The notes: generated from the letters alone by a model not told the origin. 64,000 bases of DNA from Bacillus glycinifermentans (GCF_001042475.2 NZ_LECW02000001.1:372001-436000), one strand, 5' to 3'; shown: positions 53,047 through 61,161, counted from the stretch's first letter. A program made the numbers and translations.

Positions 53047-53075
53047 TTGACTTACACGAAAAGGAGTTTTATAAT
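53047..53075 (+). promoter_or_regulatory. Px promoter of the ICE transfer genes
   Basis: TTGACT (53047-53052) and TATAAT (53070-53075) with 17-bp spacing, upstream of xis. It is the ImmR-repressed promoter for the rightward genes. The surrounding 250 bp (52864-53118) is AT-rich regulatory DNA without genes. Confidence 0.8.
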
Positions 53076-53083
53076 AAAGTTAA

Positions 53084-53098
53084 TTCACAAAGAGTTGA
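53084..53098. promoter_or_regulatory. ImmR operator copy 2
   Basis: TTCACAAAGAGTTGA, an exact direct repeat of 52859-52873, placed just after the Px -10 where a bound repressor blocks transcription. Confidence 0.6.
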
Positions 53099-53118
53099 GT
53101 TAACGAGGAGGTGATATT

Positions 53119-53313
53119 TTGAAAGGAGAGTTTTTAACTGCGAGAGATATTCAAAAAATTCTTGGAGTTAAACAGGCTAAATCTTATGACATCATTAGAA
53201 CTTTGAATGCTCAAATGAAAGAAGAAGGATATATGGTCATTCAAGGCAAGGTGAGTAGAGCTAAGTTTGAAGAGTGTTATTGTTACAAAGGTCCAAAATC
53301 TCAAACGGGGTGA
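53119..53313 (+). CDS. xis: Excisionase Xis
   Basis: A 64-residue winged-helix excisionase (FLTARDIQKILGVKQAKSYD). It is needed with Int for excision of ICEBs1. The start is TTG after GAGGAGGTGATAT. It is the first gene under Px and overlaps ydzL by 4 bp. Confidence 0.9.
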   Translation: MKGEFLTARDIQKILGVKQAKSYDIIRTLNAQMKEEGYMVIQGKVSRAKFEECYCYKGPKSQTG

Positions 53314-53570
53314 TTTTTATAAACATTGATATAACAAACTCGTTTATGAAAGAAGCTGTTCCTTTAGCCAGACAAATGGAAGGTGATTGGATAGCACGAA
53401 TGAAAATTGCTCTGAATTCAGTCATCATAAATCATTATTTAAACCTTCCCTTAACAATTGAAAATGTTAATGAATTACTGCGAAAAGGTGTTTCATATCG
53501 CAGGATATGTAAGCATTATGGCATTGGAAGAAAAGACATTGAAAAGCTGCGGCAATCATCCATAGTGTGA
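53310..53570 (+). CDS. ydzL: ICE protein YdzL, unknown function
   Basis: An 86-residue protein. The C-terminal half looks like a helix-turn-helix (LRKGVSYRRICKHYGIGRKD), suggesting DNA binding. The GTG at 53310 overlaps the xis stop; the longer frame lies inside xis. The gene name rests on order within ICEBs1 (xis, ydzL, ydcO, ydcP). Confidence 0.72.
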   Translation: MIFINIDITNSFMKEAVPLARQMEGDWIARMKIALNSVIINHYLNLPLTIENVNELLRKGVSYRRICKHYGIGRKDIEKLRQSSIV

Positions 53571-53623
53571 CGTTATATACCACTATAGGGAGCCGTTAAG
53601 AATCCTTTGAAAGGGGGGGTGCG

Positions 53624-53884
53624 ATGAAAATAAGAGTAAATGCAACAATCATTACTGATGTTGAAGCTTTAAAGGCTGATAAGGATTTGAATCATTTTAA
53701 AGACTATGCCACTTGTGAAACATTCGTTGTTGATGCTGATAATTATTTGAAGGCTAATGAAGAAATATCTGAGTTGTTAAAAGGTTGGGATTGGTGGTGT
53801 ATCTGGTCAACTCGTCCATTGAGTAAAAAGGATAACCAAGTGTTTACTTTGTATAACGATGATTTATATAACTTATGTCGCTAG
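53624..53884 (+). CDS. ydcO: ICE protein YdcO, unknown function
   Basis: An 86-residue soluble acidic protein without recognisable motif (VNATIITDVEALKADKD; GWDWWCIWSTRPL). The start follows AAAGGGGGGG. The name rests on position before helP in the ICEBs1 order. A long gene-free stretch follows. Confidence 0.7.
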   Translation: MKIRVNATIITDVEALKADKDLNHFKDYATCETFVVDADNYLKANEEISELLKGWDWWCIWSTRPLSKKDNQVFTLYNDDLYNLCR

Positions 53885-53899
53885 GAGTGTTTGTTCCTT

Positions 53900-54150
53900 G
53901 AAAACTACATATAGACAAAAAAAGCGCCTTGACGAATGATCATCAAGAACGCCGTGTAAAGATTAGACACCTTTATTATACGGCACTTTTATAAAAATGT
54001 CATGCGTGAGTATTTGAGTGATGAACAGCAATCACTTTAAATGCTGTAGCAGGCTAGAATAAGCGTGCGGAATAGCTGTAGTCAGCTTGATGGCTATAAT
54101 TAGCCTACTAGGTTGCCACGAAGGCTTAAGCCGTTAGCAACTGATAAGCG
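53900..54150 (+). ncRNA. Candidate structured RNA between ydcO and helP
   Basis: The 358-bp gap 53885-54242 has no gene but four hairpins in a row. They are CTTGACGA/TCATCAAG (53928-53947), AGTGAT/ATCACT (54017-54036), a branched element closing TAGcAGGCTA/TAGCCTaCTA (54047-54110) with inner AGCTG/CAGCT, and GTTGC/GCAAC (54112-54141) with inner GGCT/AGCC. It lies inside the transfer transcript, before the helP leader. It could be a leader that controls helP and downstream genes, a DNA origin, or a separate RNA. I do not recognise it. Confidence 0.5.
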
Positions 54151-54248
54151 CCAAGATGGATACAGAACCGGAGCGAATTCAAAATATAAAATCGAAATTT
54201 AACGATCTTTTGAAAATAAATAATAAAAAATGAAATGGGGATATGAAA

Positions 54249-54629
54249 ATGAACTTAAACTTTATTGTACCGGATATCAATATGACTTTTGGAGACATGA
54301 AATTCATGGGACTTAACAAAGAAAGATATGTTTATGATCGGGAAAACAATAAGCGTACTGACGTGCTGGAATCTAGGGTTTATAACATTGCTAGTGCTGT
54401 CCAAGGTGGTCAAATTGAGGTAACTATTCCTGAATATGCTGGGGCAAAAGAAATTCCTCCTTTTGCAGATATTGAATTGAAAAACCCAAAAATTAGCGCT
54501 ATGGCAACTAGTCAAAGAGATTCAACCTATGCCAATGTGATGTGGAAACTTGAAGCTGATGATATTGTTGTAAAAGGCGGTTCTTCTGTGAAAACTGCGG
54601 CGGCAACTAGTGGCAATGATAAAAAGTAA
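54249..54629 (+). CDS. helP: Helicase processivity factor HelP (YdcP)
   Basis: A 126-residue protein matching ICEBs1 YdcP and the Tn916 Orf22/Orf23 family. In ICEBs1 HelP helps the host PcrA helicase unwind the element for rolling-circle replication and transfer. The N-terminus reads [20 protein letters not shown] chose the ATG at 54249, 8 bp after GGGG, rather than 54243. Confidence 0.87.
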   Translation: MNLNFIVPDINMTFGDMKFMGLNKERYVYDRENNKRTDVLESRVYNIASAVQGGQIEVTIPEYAGAKEIPPFADIELKNPKISAMATSQRDSTYANVMWKLEADDIVVKGGSSVKTAAATSGNDKK

Positions 54630-54658
54630 AATGCTCTCTGTAAGCCAGAGGGTGTAGG

Positions 54659-54898
54659 ATGATAAAAAAACTTTTTGAAACTAAAACAATGCGTTCAATA
54701 ATTGTTCGTGGTGTTTTATGGATTGTATTCTTTGTGTTCTACGCTTGGTATCGTAAGCCAGTGGGATGGTTGCCTTTTGATATTTTCGTCACTGTTTTTG
54801 TGTCAATCTGTATATTTGCTATGTTTGGTGGTCAGTTTTTAATCATGGACATAATGAAATTGTGGCGTGAGAAAAAGAAAGATAAAACTAAACGTTAG
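54659..54898 (+). CDS. Small membrane protein between helP and conQ
   Basis: A 79-residue protein with two hydrophobic segments (about 16-31 and 42-66) and strongly basic ends (KLWREKKKDKTKR). The ATG follows GAGGGTGTAGG. Its 3' end overlaps the annotated conQ frame by 32 bp. I do not recall a named ICEBs1 gene for it. It may be a membrane partner of the coupling protein. Confidence 0.65.
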   Translation: MIKKLFETKTMRSIIVRGVLWIVFFVFYAWYRKPVGWLPFDIFVTVFVSICIFAMFGGQFLIMDIMKLWREKKKDKTKR

Positions 54899-56339
54899 GA
54901 GTGTGTTATCCATTTCTGGGCTTAAGTCGATGCTTTGGAAGTATAGGGGGAGACGAATCCGCCCGTACATGAGAAATAACGTAAAATTAGCAGGCGCAAT
55001 TATCTTTGTGCCTGTTTTTTTATTGTCTATGTTCATCTTTTGGAGAGAACAACTGATTCACTTCGATATATCTCGAATAATAAAACACTTTGAGTGGAAT
55101 GTGCCTTTAATTATTAAAAGCGTTTTATGCTCTCTGTTGATTGCTGTTGGAAGCATAGCTGCAACCTATTTTCTTTTCTTTAACAGCTATAAGAAAATCC
55201 TTCACAGGCAAAAGATTGCTAAGATGATTTTCTCTAATAAGTTTTACGAAAAAGAAAATGTGAAAGTAAGGAAACTCTTTTCAAATGAAACTGACTCAAA
55301 GGAAAAAATCACATACTTTCCTAGAATGTATTATAGGGTCAAAAACAACCACATTTATATTCGTATTGCTATGGACATGAGCCGTTTTCAGAATCGCTTC
55401 CTAGACTTAGGAAAGGATTTGGAAAACGGCTTATTTTGTGACCTGGTGGATAAGCAAATGGAAGAAGGTTTTGTATGCTTTAAGCTTCTTTACGATGTGA
55501 AGAAGAATCGTATTTCCATTGATGATGCAATAGCTGAGAATGGAGTCCTTCCGTTAATGAAGCACATTTCATGGCAATTTGATAAGTTACCGCACATGCT
55601 TATTGCAGGTGGTACAGGTGGAGGAAAAACATACTTCATGCTAACGATTATCAAGGCGTGTGTTGGTCTTGGGGCAGATGTAAGAATATTGGACCCTAAG
55701 AATGCAGATTTAGCAGACTTGGAAGAAGTGCTTCCGAAAAAGGTATATTCCCAAAAGAACGGCATCCTTATGTGTCTGAGAAAGTCGGTTGATGGCATGA
55801 TGGAACGAATGGATGAAATGAAGAAAATGCCCAATTACAAGACGGGTGAAAACTATGCCTATTTAGGGCTAAAACCTGTCTTTATCTTCTTTGATGAATA
55901 TGTGGCATTTATGGATTTGCTGGATATGAAAGAAAGGAATGAAGCATTATCCTACATGAAACAATTGGTTTTGTTGGGTCGTCAAGCTGGTTATTTTCTT
56001 GTTTTAGGGGCACAGCGACCAGATGCAAAATATCTAGCTGATGGGATAAGAGATCAATTTAGTTTTCGTGTTGCTCTTGGCAATATGTCTGATACTGGTT
56101 ATGGGATGATGTTCGGTGACGTTGATAAAACATTTATGGAAAAAGACGTGAAAGGTCGAGGATATGCCTATGTCGGCACAGGTTCAATATTAGAGTTTTA
56201 CAGCCCTATCGTGCCGAAAGGATATGACTTTATGTCATCTATTAAAAATGCGCTGGTTGGAGAGGAGACAGAAATCGCTAGCAGTGGTGTAAGCGACCAG
56301 ACGGCCAGCGTCGAAGGAGTGAGCGAAACGAATGGATGA
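54867..56339 (+). CDS. conQ: Coupling protein ConQ (YdcQ), FtsK/VirD4-type ATPase
   Basis: A 490-residue coupling ATPase linking the NicK-bound DNA to the mating channel. Two membrane helices lie at about 38-57 and 78-105. The FtsK/HerA ATPase domain has Walker A GGTGGGKT (about 250) and Walker B FIFFDEY (about 338). It is homologous to Tn916 Orf21. The start is uncertain: the GTG at 54867 lacks a ribosome site and the best AGGAG (about 54896) favours a start near 54903-54912. Its C-terminal tail (SDQTASVEGVSETNG) overlaps the next copy. Confidence 0.9.
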   Translation: MRKRKIKLNVRSVLSISGLKSMLWKYRGRRIRPYMRNNVKLAGAIIFVPVFLLSMFIFWREQLIHFDISRIIKHFEWNVPLIIKSVLCSLLIAVGSIAATYFLFFNSYKKILHRQKIAKMIFSNKFYEKENVKVRKLFSNETDSKEKITYFPRMYYRVKNNHIYIRIAMDMSRFQNRFLDLGKDLENGLFCDLVDKQMEEGFVCFKLLYDVKKNRISIDDAIAENGVLPLMKHISWQFDKLPHMLIAGGTGGGKTYFMLTIIKACVGLGADVRILDPKNADLADLEEVLPKKVYSQKNGILMCLRKSVDGMMERMDEMKKMPNYKTGENYAYLGLKPVFIFFDEYVAFMDLLDMKERNEALSYMKQLVLLGRQAGYFLVLGAQRPDAKYLADGIRDQFSFRVALGNMSDTGYGMMFGDVDKTFMEKDVKGRGYAYVGTGSILEFYSPIVPKGYDFMSSIKNALVGEETEIASSGVSDQTASVEGVSETNG

Positions 56340-57153
56340 GTTAAAACAAGTCATTTACGATGTGGAAAAGAATCGTATTTCAATTGATGATGCAGTATCT
56401 GAGAATGGAGTCCTTCCATTAATGAAGCATATTTCATGGCAATTTGATAAGTTGCCGCACATGCTTATTACGGGTGGTGTAGGTGTAGGGAAAACATACT
56501 TCATGCTAACGATCATTAAGGCTTGTGTCGGAATGGGGGCAGATGTAAGAATATTAGACCCTAAAAATGAAGTTTTAGCAGAGTTGAAAGGAGTACTTAC
56601 GAAAAAGGTATATTCTGAAAAGGACGGCATTCTTACGGGTTTGAGAAAATCTGTAGATGGCATGATAGAACGAATGGATGAAATGGAACAGATGCCTAAC
56701 TATAAGATAGGTGATAATTATGCCTGTTTAGGGCTAAATCCTGTCTTTATCTTCTTTGATGAATATGAAGGGTTTATGGATTTGTTGGATATGAAGGAGA
56801 GAAATGAAGCGTTATCTTACGTGAAACAATTGGTTATGTTGGGTCGTCAAGTTGGTTATTTTCTTGTTTTAGGGGCACAGCGACCGGATGCAAGATATCT
56901 AGCTGATGGGATACGAGATCAATTTAGCTTCTGTGTGTCATTGGGTTTAGAGACAGGACGAGGATATGCTAATTTTGGCACTGGTTCAGTGTTGGAGTTT
57001 TACAGCCCTATCGTGCCGAAAGGATATGATTTTATGTCATCTATTAAAAAGTCGCTGGTTGGAGTCGAGGGAGCGCAGGCGACGGCAGTCGCCAGCGGCA
57101 GCGTAAGCGACCAGACGGCCAGCGGCGAAGGAGTGAGCGAAGCGAATGGATGA
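56332..57153 (+). CDS. Partial second copy of the ConQ ATPase domain
   Basis: 273 residues homologous to ConQ from YDVKKNRISIDDA to the end. They lack the membrane helices and N-terminal 220 residues, and miss about 21 residues after the RDQFSF motif (SLGLETGRGYANFG versus ALGNMSDTGYGMM..). The first six residues MDELKQ are the start of nicK, so the copy is joined to a nicK start. Walker A (GGVGVGKT) and Walker B (FIFFDEY) are preserved and the frame is open. It overlaps both conQ and nicK by 8 bp, as the real nicK does. This points to an old tandem duplication still under selection. Confidence 0.85.
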   Translation: MDELKQVIYDVEKNRISIDDAVSENGVLPLMKHISWQFDKLPHMLITGGVGVGKTYFMLTIIKACVGMGADVRILDPKNEVLAELKGVLTKKVYSEKDGILTGLRKSVDGMIERMDEMEQMPNYKIGDNYACLGLNPVFIFFDEYEGFMDLLDMKERNEALSYVKQLVMLGRQVGYFLVLGAQRPDARYLADGIRDQFSFCVSLGLETGRGYANFGTGSVLEFYSPIVPKGYDFMSSIKKSLVGVEGAQATAVASGSVSDQTASGEGVSEANG

Positions 57154-58204
57154 GCTAAAACAACCCCCCCACGCTAACAGGGGGGTAGTAATCGTAAAAG
57201 AAAAAAATGAAACCGTTGAAAGTCCTTTGGTATCAATGGTTGACTATATTCGAGTCTCTTTTAAAACTCATGATGTTGACCGAATTATTGAAGAGGTTCT
57301 TCACCTTAGCAAAGACTTTATGACTGAGAAACAATCTGGTTTCTATGGCTACGTTGGCACGTACGAACTGGACTATATCAAAGTCTTTTATTCTGCGCCA
57401 GATGATAACAGAGGTATTTTGATAGAAATGTCCGGTCAAGGTTGCCGTCAATTTGAATCCTTCTTAGAATGCCGGAAGAAAACATGGTACGACTTCTTTC
57501 AAGATTGCATGCAACAAGGCGGTTCGTTCACTCGCTTTGATTTAGCTATTGATGATAAAAAGACATACTTTTCTATACCGGAACTGTTAAAGAAAGCCCA
57601 AAAGGGCGAATGTATTTCACGATTTAGAAAATCTGATTTCAATGGCTCCTTTGATCTATCTGATGGCATTACAGGTGGGACGACAATATATTTCGGTTCT
57701 AAAAAGTCAGAAGCGTACCTTTGTTTTTATGAGAAAAACTATGAACAAGCAGAAAAGTATAACATTCCGTTAGAAGAACTAGGCGATTGGAATCGTTATG
57801 AATTGCGGCTTAAAAATGAACGTGCACAAGTGGCTATAGATGCTTTATTGAAAACAAAGGATTTAACCTTAATCGCTATGCAGATCATTAATAACTATGT
57901 AAGATTCGTTGATGCTGATGAAAACATCACTAGAGAGCATTGGAAAACGAGCCTTTTTTGGTCTGAATTTATAGGTGATGTTGGGAGACTTCCTTTGTAC
58001 GTCAAACCACAAAAAGACTTCTATCAGAAATCAAGAAACTGGCTTCGTAACTCTTGTGCTCCCACTATGAAAATGGTGCTTGAAGCCGATGAACATTTAG
58101 GGAAAACCGATCTGTCAGATATGATTGCAGAAGCTGAACTGGCAGACAAACACAAAAAAATGCTAGATGTGTTTCTTGCTGATGTTGCTGATATGGTTGT
58201 TTAA
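57146..58204 (+). CDS. nicK: Relaxase NicK (YdcR), Rep_trans family
   Basis: A 352-residue rolling-circle relaxase of the Rep_trans/MobT type. It nicks oriT, stays covalently bound to the 5' end and starts both transfer and replication of the element. Recognisable parts are SMVDYIRVSFKTHDVDR, GSFTRFDLAIDD (metal/active-site block, about 128-139) and CFYEKNYEQAEKYNI with the catalytic tyrosines. It begins MDELKQPPHANRG. oriT lies inside its first 15 codons. It overlaps the upstream partial conQ copy by 8 bp. Confidence 0.95.
   Translation: MDELKQPPHANRGVVIVKEKNETVESPLVSMVDYIRVSFKTHDVDRIIEEVLHLSKDFMTEKQSGFYGYVGTYELDYIKVFYSAPDDNRGILIEMSGQGCRQFESFLECRKKTWYDFFQDCMQQGGSFTRFDLAIDDKKTYFSIPELLKKAQKGECISRFRKSDFNGSFDLSDGITGGTTIYFGSKKSEAYLCFYEKNYEQAEKYNIPLEELGDWNRYELRLKNERAQVAIDALLKTKDLTLIAMQIINNYVRFVDADENITREHWKTSLFWSEFIGDVGRLPLYVKPQKDFYQKSRNWLRNSCAPTMKMVLEADEHLGKTDLSDMIAEAELADKHKKMLDVFLADVADMVV
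57163..57186 (+). other. oriT: Origin of transfer (oriT) with nick-site inverted repeat
   Basis: The 24-bp sequence with ACCCCCCC, the loop ACGCTAACA and GGGGGGT is the ICEBs1 oriT as known from B. subtilis. It is located inside the 5' end of nicK. Confidence 0.93.
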
Positions 58205-58305
58205 AAACAAACTGCTAAACCTTTATAAAAACAAGTGATGCGATTAAACGTATGTGTCAACGGTACCGGAACGAAGTGAGGATAAGGAGTTGACATATTC
58301 AGCGC

Positions 58306-58439
58306 CACCCAAACCCTCTAGGCATTGAACAAACAACCGTTTGTTCCTGCCTACCGGCGAGGGAGTCCCCCGATGATTCGGGGGAATAGGGGGCTAGATT
58401 AACAGCAATCCAACGGGCTTCCGTTGGTGGGTTTGGGTG
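58306..58439 (+). other. sso1: Single-strand origin of replication (sso1)
   Basis: The 270-bp gap after nicK is strongly folded. CACCCAAACC (58306-58315) pairs with GGTTTGGGTG (58430-58439), enclosing AACAAAC/GTTTGTT, TCCCCCG/CGGGGGA and CCAACGG/CCGTTGG hairpins and the long CCCTCTAGGCA/TGCCTA..GAGGG arm. ICEBs1 carries its lagging-strand origin sso1 between nicK and ydcS, so the position fits. Confidence 0.75.
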
Positions 58440-58474
58440 AAACCCAAGATATTAAATAAGAAAGGTGTGCTGTC

Positions 58475-58726
58475 ATGGTAGTGCATCATCTTAAGATATA
58501 TCCAGAGTACTATGATGCTGTATTAAAAGACGTAAAGAAATTTGAAATTCGAAAAAACGACAGGTTCTATATGGTCGGAGATACGCTGGTACTTCATGAA
58601 TGGATGGATGAATTTACTGGGCGGAAATTAGAAGCACAAATTATATATATTACTGATTACAAACAGCGTCCCGGTTATGTGGTTCTAGGCATTGAAAGAA
58701 CTAAAGGGGGGATTGTTCATGTTTAA
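58475..58726 (+). CDS. ydcS: DUF3850/ASCH-like protein YdcS
   Basis: An 83-residue protein resembling DUF3850, an ASCH/PUA-like RNA-binding fold (HHLKIYPEYYDAVLKDVKKF and VLHEWMDEFTG, then YVVLGIE). Function in the element is unknown. The start follows AAGAAAGG. The name follows gene order after nicK. Confidence 0.75.
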   Translation: MVVHHLKIYPEYYDAVLKDVKKFEIRKNDRFYMVGDTLVLHEWMDEFTGRKLEAQIIYITDYKQRPGYVVLGIERTKGGIVHV

Positions 58727-58985
58727 TATTAACCTTTTGAATCAGGCCCGACTAGAGAGTGATTTGGAGTCTCTTGGCTGTTTAGATATTGCTGAGGAAT
58801 TGGTTGAAAAAATGATGGAGGATGTCTTTTACAGCGATGTAGCCCAAAGGGTCATAGTCCAAACTCTTGCGGTTATAGATAATGTGAATGCCAAACTTCA
58901 AGCCACATTCAACATACTGGAGGATGAAGACCCTGAGACAGATGAAAGAATTGTGGAATTTGAAGGAATTAGCTACTACCAATAA
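58719..58985 (+). CDS. ydcT: ICE protein YdcT, unknown function
   Basis: An 88-residue acidic, mostly helical protein (LESDLESLGCLDIAEELVEK). The ATG at 58719 lies inside the end of ydcS, after AAAGGGGGG. No motif is recognised. The name follows gene order. Confidence 0.7.
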   Translation: MFNINLLNQARLESDLESLGCLDIAEELVEKMMEDVFYSDVAQRVIVQTLAVIDNVNAKLQATFNILEDEDPETDERIVEFEGISYYQ

Positions 58986-59001
58986 GGGGTGAAAATGTGC
59001 G

Positions 59002-59310
59002 GTGTCTGCTGTAGATAAACGATTCAGAAGCTTGGGTTTTAATGTTGGTATCCCATCTTTAGTTTTTGTGAGAAGTTTAAGCAGAGATTGCATGCTAGTT
59101 GTCGAAGGTGAACGAATAAAAGGGTTTGCAGAGTATCGTTACACATTCTACAAGACAAGGTATTTGCCGGACGGTCGAATGACTAGCTTAAAGGTTTATA
59201 TGGAGAATCAAAGCATAAAAAGGGTGTTACATCGTGTAGCATCCTTTTTATCTTTCTTGGAAAGAACGAAACAAATTGAACAGAAGGAGTGTGAAAAAGT
59301 TGCTCAATAA
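59002..59310 (+). CDS. yddA: ICE protein YddA, unknown function
   Basis: A 102-residue basic protein (FVRSLSRDCMLVVEGERIKG; YLPDGRMTSLKVY). The start is GTG after AAGGGGTG. Its 3' end overlaps the conB start by 11 bp. No motif is recognised. Confidence 0.7.
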   Translation: MSAVDKRFRSLGFNVGIPSLVFVRSLSRDCMLVVEGERIKGFAEYRYTFYKTRYLPDGRMTSLKVYMENQSIKRVLHRVASFLSFLERTKQIEQKECEKVAQ

Positions 59311-60364
59311 AGAAATTGGCTCTGATAAGAAGGAAGAATCCTTTTTTCGGTCTGCTTTTCAAAAACTGAAACGAATTGAAAGACCGGAAAAAGACAGACA
59401 GAAAGTTCCTCGTGACAGGTCAAAGCTGATAGCTGTCACATTATGGTCTTGTGTAGGGGGCTTGCTGTTTATCTGTCTGCTTGCTGTGCTCCTATCAATT
59501 AATACCCGATCTCAACTTAATGACATCAAAGATGAAGCCAATAAGCCGACTAATGAGGATAAACAAAAAATATCGGTGACTGCTGCTGAAAACTTTCTGT
59601 CAGGGTTCATCAATGAATATGTGAATGTGAAGAACGATCAAGAATCTATTGAAAAACGTATGCAGAGCCTTGAAAGCTACATGGTGAAACAGGAAGATAA
59701 CCATTTTGAGGATGAAGATCGCTTTAATGTAGATGGCTTAAAAGGTGATCGAGAGTTAAAGGGTTACAGCTTATATAACGTGAAAGAAGGTGATAAAAAC
59801 AGCCTTTTTCAATATAAGGTCACATATGAAAATTTATACCCTGTAGAAAAGGAAGTTGAAAAAGAAGTCAAAGACGGAAAGAAGAAAAAGAAGGTGAAAG
59901 AAAAGGTTAAAACAAATGAGAAATCTGAAAAACAAATGTTGCTGAATATTCCAGTCACAAATAAAGATGATTCCTTTGCGGTGTCTGCTGTCCCTTACTT
60001 TACACAGATTTATGATCTGAAAGGCGATATTGCTTTTAAGGGCAAAGAAGAAACTAGAGACGAATATGCAGGCGAGAAAAAAGAATCTATCGAATCATTT
60101 CTTCAAAATTTCTTTGAGAAATACGCTTCTGAAAAGAAAGAAGAAATGGTTTATATGATGAAAAAGCCGGAAGCATTGGAAGGAAACTTGTTATTTGGGG
60201 AAGTGCAGTCAGTGAAAATCTTCGAGACGAAAAAAGGTTTCGAGGTTTTTTGTGCTGTTCGATTTAAGGAAAAAGAAAATGATATTCCGGTAAATGAAAA
60301 ATTCAGTTTAGAGATTACGGAAAACAGCGGTCAGTTTTATGTAAATAAACTCAAACATCAATAG
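59300..60364 (+). CDS. conB: Conjugation channel protein ConB (YddB), VirB8-like
   Basis: A 354-residue bitopic membrane protein: a basic cytosolic N-terminus, one membrane helix (about 47-70) and a large extracellular part with two NTF2/VirB8-like domains (TcpC family) separated by a lysine-rich segment (about 195-220). I chose the TTG at 59300 after AAGGAG, which gives the B. subtilis length. It is essential for mating in ICEBs1. Confidence 0.9.
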   Translation: MLNKEIGSDKKEESFFRSAFQKLKRIERPEKDRQKVPRDRSKLIAVTLWSCVGGLLFICLLAVLLSINTRSQLNDIKDEANKPTNEDKQKISVTAAENFLSGFINEYVNVKNDQESIEKRMQSLESYMVKQEDNHFEDEDRFNVDGLKGDRELKGYSLYNVKEGDKNSLFQYKVTYENLYPVEKEVEKEVKDGKKKKKVKEKVKTNEKSEKQMLLNIPVTNKDDSFAVSAVPYFTQIYDLKGDIAFKGKEETRDEYAGEKKESIESFLQNFFEKYASEKKEEMVYMMKKPEALEGNLLFGEVQSVKIFETKKGFEVFCAVRFKEKENDIPVNEKFSLEITENSGQFYVNKLKHQ

Positions 60365-60375
60365 GAGGTTTAAAT

Positions 60376-60624
60376 ATGGATTTTATGAATTTCTTTATTC
60401 TTGGCGCAGACCTTCCAACACTTGGAGGAGTAAAAGGATGGGCATCAGATGTTGTTGTCCAATTCATTACGATCGTGGTCATGTTCATAGCCGCAAAACA
60501 TCTTACTAAATTAAAAATGGGCGGCATTATTTTTGTCTGCTGTATTGGCAGTGCGGTGACTTGGATTATTAAACACTGGTCAGAATTCTCCGGCTGGATC
60601 AATGCACTAATGGAAAAATTGTAA
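60376..60624 (+). CDS. conC: Conjugation membrane protein ConC (YddC)
   Basis: An 82-residue protein with two hydrophobic segments (about 26-41 and 50-66), preceded by AGGAGG. Size and place between conB and conD match ICEBs1 ConC, a membrane component required for transfer. Confidence 0.88.
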   Translation: MDFMNFFILGADLPTLGGVKGWASDVVVQFITIVVMFIAAKHLTKLKMGGIIFVCCIGSAVTWIIKHWSEFSGWINALMEKL

Positions 60625-60636
60625 GGGGGCATTTGA

Positions 60637-61161
60637 ATGAGTCGTCTGGTGTTCAACTATCGGAAGGCAATGAGAGAGCCGAAAAAGATTCAGCAATTAA
60701 CCGACAACTATTCATTACCTTTTGCAGTTGAATTAATACCGGCTATTAACTACTTCATTTTTGTTGGTATCTGCTTTGGGTTCTGGTACGGCGTGAGGAT
60801 AATTTTTCCTCACGCTTTTGATAACAGTTTCGTCATCGTGATTTTTGGAATACCGATTTTTTTAACAATGCTTGTTACGAAAATAAAGCCGGAAGGCAAA
60901 AACATCTATTTATACTTCTTTGATTTTGCAAAGTATTACTTCTTCATCAAGCTTCCACAAAAGAAGTTTTGCAATGACCGAAAGGTTGATTTAAGTAATG
61001 AAAAACAAATTGAGTTTCGAAAACTTGTGAAGGTGGTGGATTATTCGAATGAGACTAAAAACGCCTATGAAGGCAATACACAAGAATTTGCTGTTGACAA
61101 GAACGGGCGACGTTTGGGCGTACTACCGAATAAAGAGCAATTCGATTCCTATGCAAAATAG
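60637..61161 (+). CDS. conD: Conjugation membrane protein ConD (YddD), VirB3/TcpE-like
   Basis: A 174-residue protein with two hydrophobic segments (about 32-55 and 61-80) and a long soluble C-terminus, typical of the TcpE/VirB3-like partners of the VirB4 ATPase. It overlaps conE by 113 bp. Confidence 0.88.
   Translation: MSRLVFNYRKAMREPKKIQQLTDNYSLPFAVELIPAINYFIFVGICFGFWYGVRIIFPHAFDNSFVIVIFGIPIFLTMLVTKIKPEGKNIYLYFFDFAKYYFFIKLPQKKFCNDRKVDLSNEKQIEFRKLVKVVDYSNETKNAYEGNTQEFAVDKNGRRLGVLPNKEQFDSYAK

Noticed and set aside
53885..54242. A CRISPR array or group I/II intron in the ydcO-helP gap
   Set aside because: No regular repeats and no intron domain V or P7-like core seen; only simple hairpins.
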